Source: Epiperipatus broadwayi
Lineage: Eukaryota > Onychophora > Udeonychophora > Euonychophora > Peripatidae
Assembly: GCA_028023455.1 (NCBI GenBank)
Contig: JAQFVV010001050.1
Coordinates: 1-64,000 of the forward strand
Direction of reading: 5' to 3'
Length of the DNA: 64,000 nt
Of this stretch, positions 60,101 through 64,000 are shown one piece after another. The notes beneath the pieces are model-generated. The model was given only the letters and a program-made list of their open reading frames with translations. It was not told the DNA's origin and searched no databases. Within the stretch, counting starts at the first letter, position 1; each line of letters starts with the position of its first letter. Made by a program: the position numbers and the translations under genes.

Positions 60101-60960
60101 TGACAAATAAAAACAATCAGCATAAATGAATACAAATAACTTTAAAATTAAATGAATATATATATGTTCACCAGGAAGTGTATGTATGTGCACATATAAT
60201 ATACGTACATATAACTTTTTTATTAACTAATATTTTTAATAAAAAAAAACTATAAAAAAGAGAACACTTTTTTTAAAAAAAAAAAAATACATACCAAAAA
60301 TATAATTATTATTTTAGAAACAATTTTTACTGAAGATTTAATCTAAAAATACATACATTTCTCGCAATAAAAAAAAAATTATAAATAGAAAGAAATTATT
60401 GAGAGAATACCAATATCCAGTAGTTCAATTGTTATGTTTTTCAAAATAAAAATGACTCAACTATTCAGTTTCCTAGCTTCATTGGAGTGAATTTTTCCTC
60501 GGAAGTGTCACTGTTGAAGCTTAATATGTTAGTAAATGATAAGAAAAGCGTCAGATAGCTCACCCATTATTCTAAAAGAGCTTGGAAGCTTACGCCATCT
60601 AACACATTTTAAAAGAATTATTAAAAATATTGATAGAAGCTCAAATTTTTAATATTTTCAGATACAAATATACGCAATAATATAAAATTTTCAAATTCAA
60701 TTTAGCCAATTTAAATTAGCTTACAAGTCCACGAATAAGAACATTGATTTAAATTAATATTTAAAATAATTTAGCACTATAGTCATAGAGAAAAAAGATA
60801 ACGATCACTAATCGATTTATTAAGTGATTTAAATGATAATAATCATACATAAGACATCACCTAAAAAATAAATTAATTAGCATAATACTAAATTCATTTT
60901 CCATAGTTATGCAGCTCAGTGATGTAAGCCACTTCATTATTTCATTACGTAAATTTAAAT
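60101..60960. other. AT-rich spacer
   Basis: A mixed-composition patch at about 60480-60600 has no recognised feature. Confidence 0.4.
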
Positions 60961-61012
60961 TTAAGATGCTAGAATAAATTGTGTTAAAAGAATGGCAAGT
61001 AATGGCAAACTA
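60905..61012 (+). repeat. Dispersed repeat, ATGGCAAGCAATTGC family, copy 2
   Basis: TTATGCAGCTCAGTGATGTA, AAGCCACTTCATTATTTCAT and AAGATGCTAGAATAAATTGT then AGAATGGCAAGTAATGGCAA. The second half matches 44221-44285. Confidence 0.5.
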
Positions 61013-62480
61013 TATATATATGTACGGATACGTAATTATATACATGCATATATACATATAGACATGCATACATACATACATACATACACACACATATATA
61101 AGTATAGATATTCCGATATAAAATTAAGAGTAGAAAAACTACAAAACACTCATTTATAAATAGGTTAATAAAAATATAAAAACTCAGAAATGAAGAGTCA
61201 AAAAAGATAAAAATAAAGATGTAAATAAATATATATGTATATTAAACTTAGACCAACCTATTTCTTATATTCCAAACATACGGTTATAAATATTGGAAGG
61301 AAGAAATATATTAATGATTTGTCCCAACTAACTACGTCTCCTCATTTAGACCAAACTCCAAACAACTCTCCAAATGGCTTTTTTTTTTTTTTTAAATTTA
61401 AAAAGTAAATAAAGAATATTTAAGTATTTATTGTAAAGAAATTGTTATGAAAATAAATAATGCCTAAAAATATTGCCTTTTCAGGAAAAAAATTTGCAAA
61501 TTATATATATATAAGTTTTAAAAGTTTAAGTATTTCACACCAAAACTGAAGTCAATAAATAATAATAATAAGTAAATAATCATATATTTGGAAGAAAAAA
61601 AAGGTAAATAGAAAAAGTTCTAAAAAAAAAAAACATAAATGTACAGTTTTAAAAAAATAATAATCATGTAAAAAAATAAGTCGATAAATAGTGTTATACA
61701 AAAAAATATAACAAAATGGTATATGGGTAAATATAAACCATCACAATAACAAATAACAGATAAATTTAAAAAATGCATTTATCGTGCCATTCGTAGAGTA
61801 ATTTGGCCATAAAACAATACTGCTAAAAATGTAAATATATGTAGCAACTATAAACAGCAGATAAGGCAGATAATGATTAGCAAACTGATTAATTAGGCAT
61901 AGAAGATATATACATGGGTATTTAAGATAAGTAGATAAAAACTCAACTATATATAACATTAAACAAGAAATAAATATTGGCAAAAAGATAATGAGGTGTA
62001 TAAATTGCAAATAAAAATAGATAGATTGATCTCAGGTATTTGTATTTTTAAAAAAATCACAATAAGTAAAAGAATAGAAATCAAGTATGAATATCTATGT
62101 ATTAAAATAAGTAAAAAGAAAATGACACATCGATATTGAAGAATCAAAAATAAAAATAAGTTCTAGAAAAATAACTATTAGGAATAAATAATAAATCAGA
62201 TATTAGTGCCAAAGTTATACTTAGATAAATATAAAGTGTTTAAAGCAAAATAATTTAAAAGCTATAAAATAAATTAATAGACTAATTCAAAATTTTGACA
62301 GGTATATGTAAATAGCAAAAGTAAAAAAGAAAAAAAGTAAATACCCCAAAAAATTATAAAGAAAGAGATATCTAGATAGAATTTTTTAAAATCATTTTGG
62401 AGTAATACCTAATAAGAAGCTATCAGGTACAATTAAAAATTAAATCTAAAAATCAGTTATTTTTTATTAATTAATTGCTT
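61013..62480. repeat. Microsatellites and A-rich, T-poor strand block
   Basis: A CATA/TACA tract at about 61064-61095, then more than 1 kb in which the + strand is dominated by AAATA, AAGTAAATA and GATAGAT words, like 49031-49960. Frames on the minus strand (61741-62010, 61959-62147) are the low-complexity complement. Confidence 0.5.
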
Positions 62481-64000
62481 TGAAATATAAATAATTATAG
62501 ATGTAGTTGAATTTTTTACAATTTACTGTAATACTCACTCATATATTACTTAATAACACGAATTTCAATTTTAACCCAGTGAATTGTTACATAGAGGATG
62601 TCAATTAAGAATTTTATTCGATTAACAATCATCTATTCTTAATCCATTACAAAAATTACCAGAAAAGTTTGACTTTATAAAGCAAGCCCAAAAGCATTGG
62701 ATATATTTAGATATTTATATGTATGTAATACATTTTTCCCCTTGAAAAATGATTTGGTTGCTTAATACAAAGAATAAACGCATTTAAATAATGTCAATTT
62801 AAGAAATGAATAATAATAATTGCAGGTTTTTTAATGTCCTATTTATACAATTTCTATTAGTGTCTTTTACTCACAACTACATCTTATAAAGCATATTAAG
62901 GTCTTGTTTATGAAGTATAATACTTTACTTTGTTGAGATGCTATATTTGTGTGTGTAAGAGTGCCAGAGAGAAAGTGACAAGAAAGTGAAGATTAAGAAG
63001 CCACTTTTGTATAAGTCTGTTTCCAAAACTTTAAACATTTGTACAAATGAATATTTCATAGCTAATATATACATTTTTTAAAGAAAAACAAGCAGATAGT
63101 ATATATATTAAATATTCAATATTAAATTTAATTTAAAATAAAGTATTCTTTAATATATAAAAGAAAAAAAAATCTAAAATGGTAGATATATACTTGCCAC
63201 AAATAAATAAAAAAAGTTATACTTAAAATGTCGATAAATACATTCCAACATTCAAATTATAATTATCCTTTCAAATTATGAAACTTTGTTTTTTGTTGTC
63301 GTTGTTTTTAATTTACATATTTTTAAAACAAAACTTCGGAGAATATTATCTTTCAAATAAAATATTAATTATTTTATAAACCGTATAAAAGCGTATTTAT
63401 TCTCTAAAACGTGAATGTAGTCAAAATTAAGAAAGTTATCCATAAATGTCGTTCTATTCTCGTTGTTAATTATTACGTATAATTTAATATATAGATACTT
63501 TTAGAAACTAACTAACAAACAAGCTAAAAAAACTTACAGATTACTATTTCACGCATTTTAATTTTAATAGATAACGAGTAGTTTCTTACATAGAGTAGTT
63601 TCTTACATAATAATATTTTTCTTATTCTTTTTAGAAAAAAAAATGATTTAAAAAAATACTTTTCAATTAAATTTATCATTTCTGCGCATAAACATAAGAA
63701 AAATGAGTTTAAGGGCTTGAAAGATTTTTTATTTACATAAGGAAAAGCTAGGTAATCTGCTTACCTGAAAATTCTTGTAAATCTTGAGGTAAAAAATAAT
63801 GTTCAGAGAATCACGGGAGAGGGGTGTTTAAAACTTTATCTTCAAGTCCATTCTGGGCCTTTCCTTATCTAGAACTTAAAATGCATTAGTAACTTTTCCA
63901 ACGTAGTTTTGTTTACCAGAGAATTCTTTAAACTGAAGACCTATTTTTACTTTTTAATTGTAACAAAACAGATTTTCATTATCTTAAAAAAATACGTATA
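62481..64000. other. AT-rich DNA to the window end
   Basis: No supported gene. On the minus strand ATTTTCAG/GTAAGCAG at about 63760-63775 has the form of a splice donor, preceded by a 13-codon open stretch (EHYFLPQDLQEFS), but a stop lies just upstream and nothing else supports an exon. Confidence 0.4.

Noticed and set aside
63700-63840. Exon on the minus strand ending at a splice donor near 63770
   Set aside because: The donor-like sequence is good, but the upstream frame is short and closed by a stop, with no acceptor or homology to support it.

Overview
The window looks like AT-rich, repeat-dominated, non-coding nuclear DNA from an animal, most likely an invertebrate. A cephalopod or other spiralian genome is my best guess. 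It rests only on the mix of elements (Penelope-like, CFDP2/RTE-type LINE, ZBED5-like hAT, tRNA-derived SINEs, AT-rich foldback MITEs), and an arthropod is not excluded. I found no intact, recognisable host protein-coding gene, no rRNA, no functional tRNA and nothing prokaryotic. Nearly all long open frames are low-complexity or lie inside repeats.

Layout. 1-6.5 kb: an unexplained block whose + strand is poor in C, ending in what looks like a retroelement 3' end with a 409-bp perfect (AAT)n tail. 7.8-10.7 kb: a Penelope-like element (PLE) with inverted arms, inserted in a palindromic TA-flanked MITE, with a 28-bp target duplication; an uninterrupted MITE relative lies at 16.06-16.23 kb. 12.2-13.2 kb: T-rich degenerate repeats. 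13.5-13.95 kb: a broken unrecognised reading frame on the minus strand. 15.5 kb: a short SINE with 12-bp target duplication. 17.35-18.89 kb: a hAT transposon with matching termini, perfect 8-bp target duplication and a decayed transposase. 19.8-20.2 kb: two abutting foldbacks. 25.9-26.3, 36.0-36.7 and 41.0-41.7 kb: LINE 3' fragments. 27.2-27.8 kb: a 0.58-kb element with identical 127-bp direct terminal repeats.

The most structured locus is 29.4-34.9 kb, a three-layer nest. An RTE/CFDP2-type LINE is split by a second hAT element, and that hAT is split by a 1.5-kb palindrome of 339-bp units (about 2.4 direct copies, then about 2 inverted copies) flanked by a 14-bp direct repeat. 38.8-39.2 kb holds a second PLE 3' end that carries the same tRNA-like tail as the first, which suggests that this tail belongs to the element.

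45.5-48.1 kb holds several local tandem duplications, 49-51 kb A-rich and TA-rich simple sequence, 51.6 kb a tRNA-Val-like SINE, and 53.3 and 54.8 kb further foldbacks. 58.3-60.1 kb is less AT-rich and has two unrecognised frames (52-68 aa and 123 aa), the only places where I would look for host coding or regulatory sequence. The rest is featureless AT-rich DNA.
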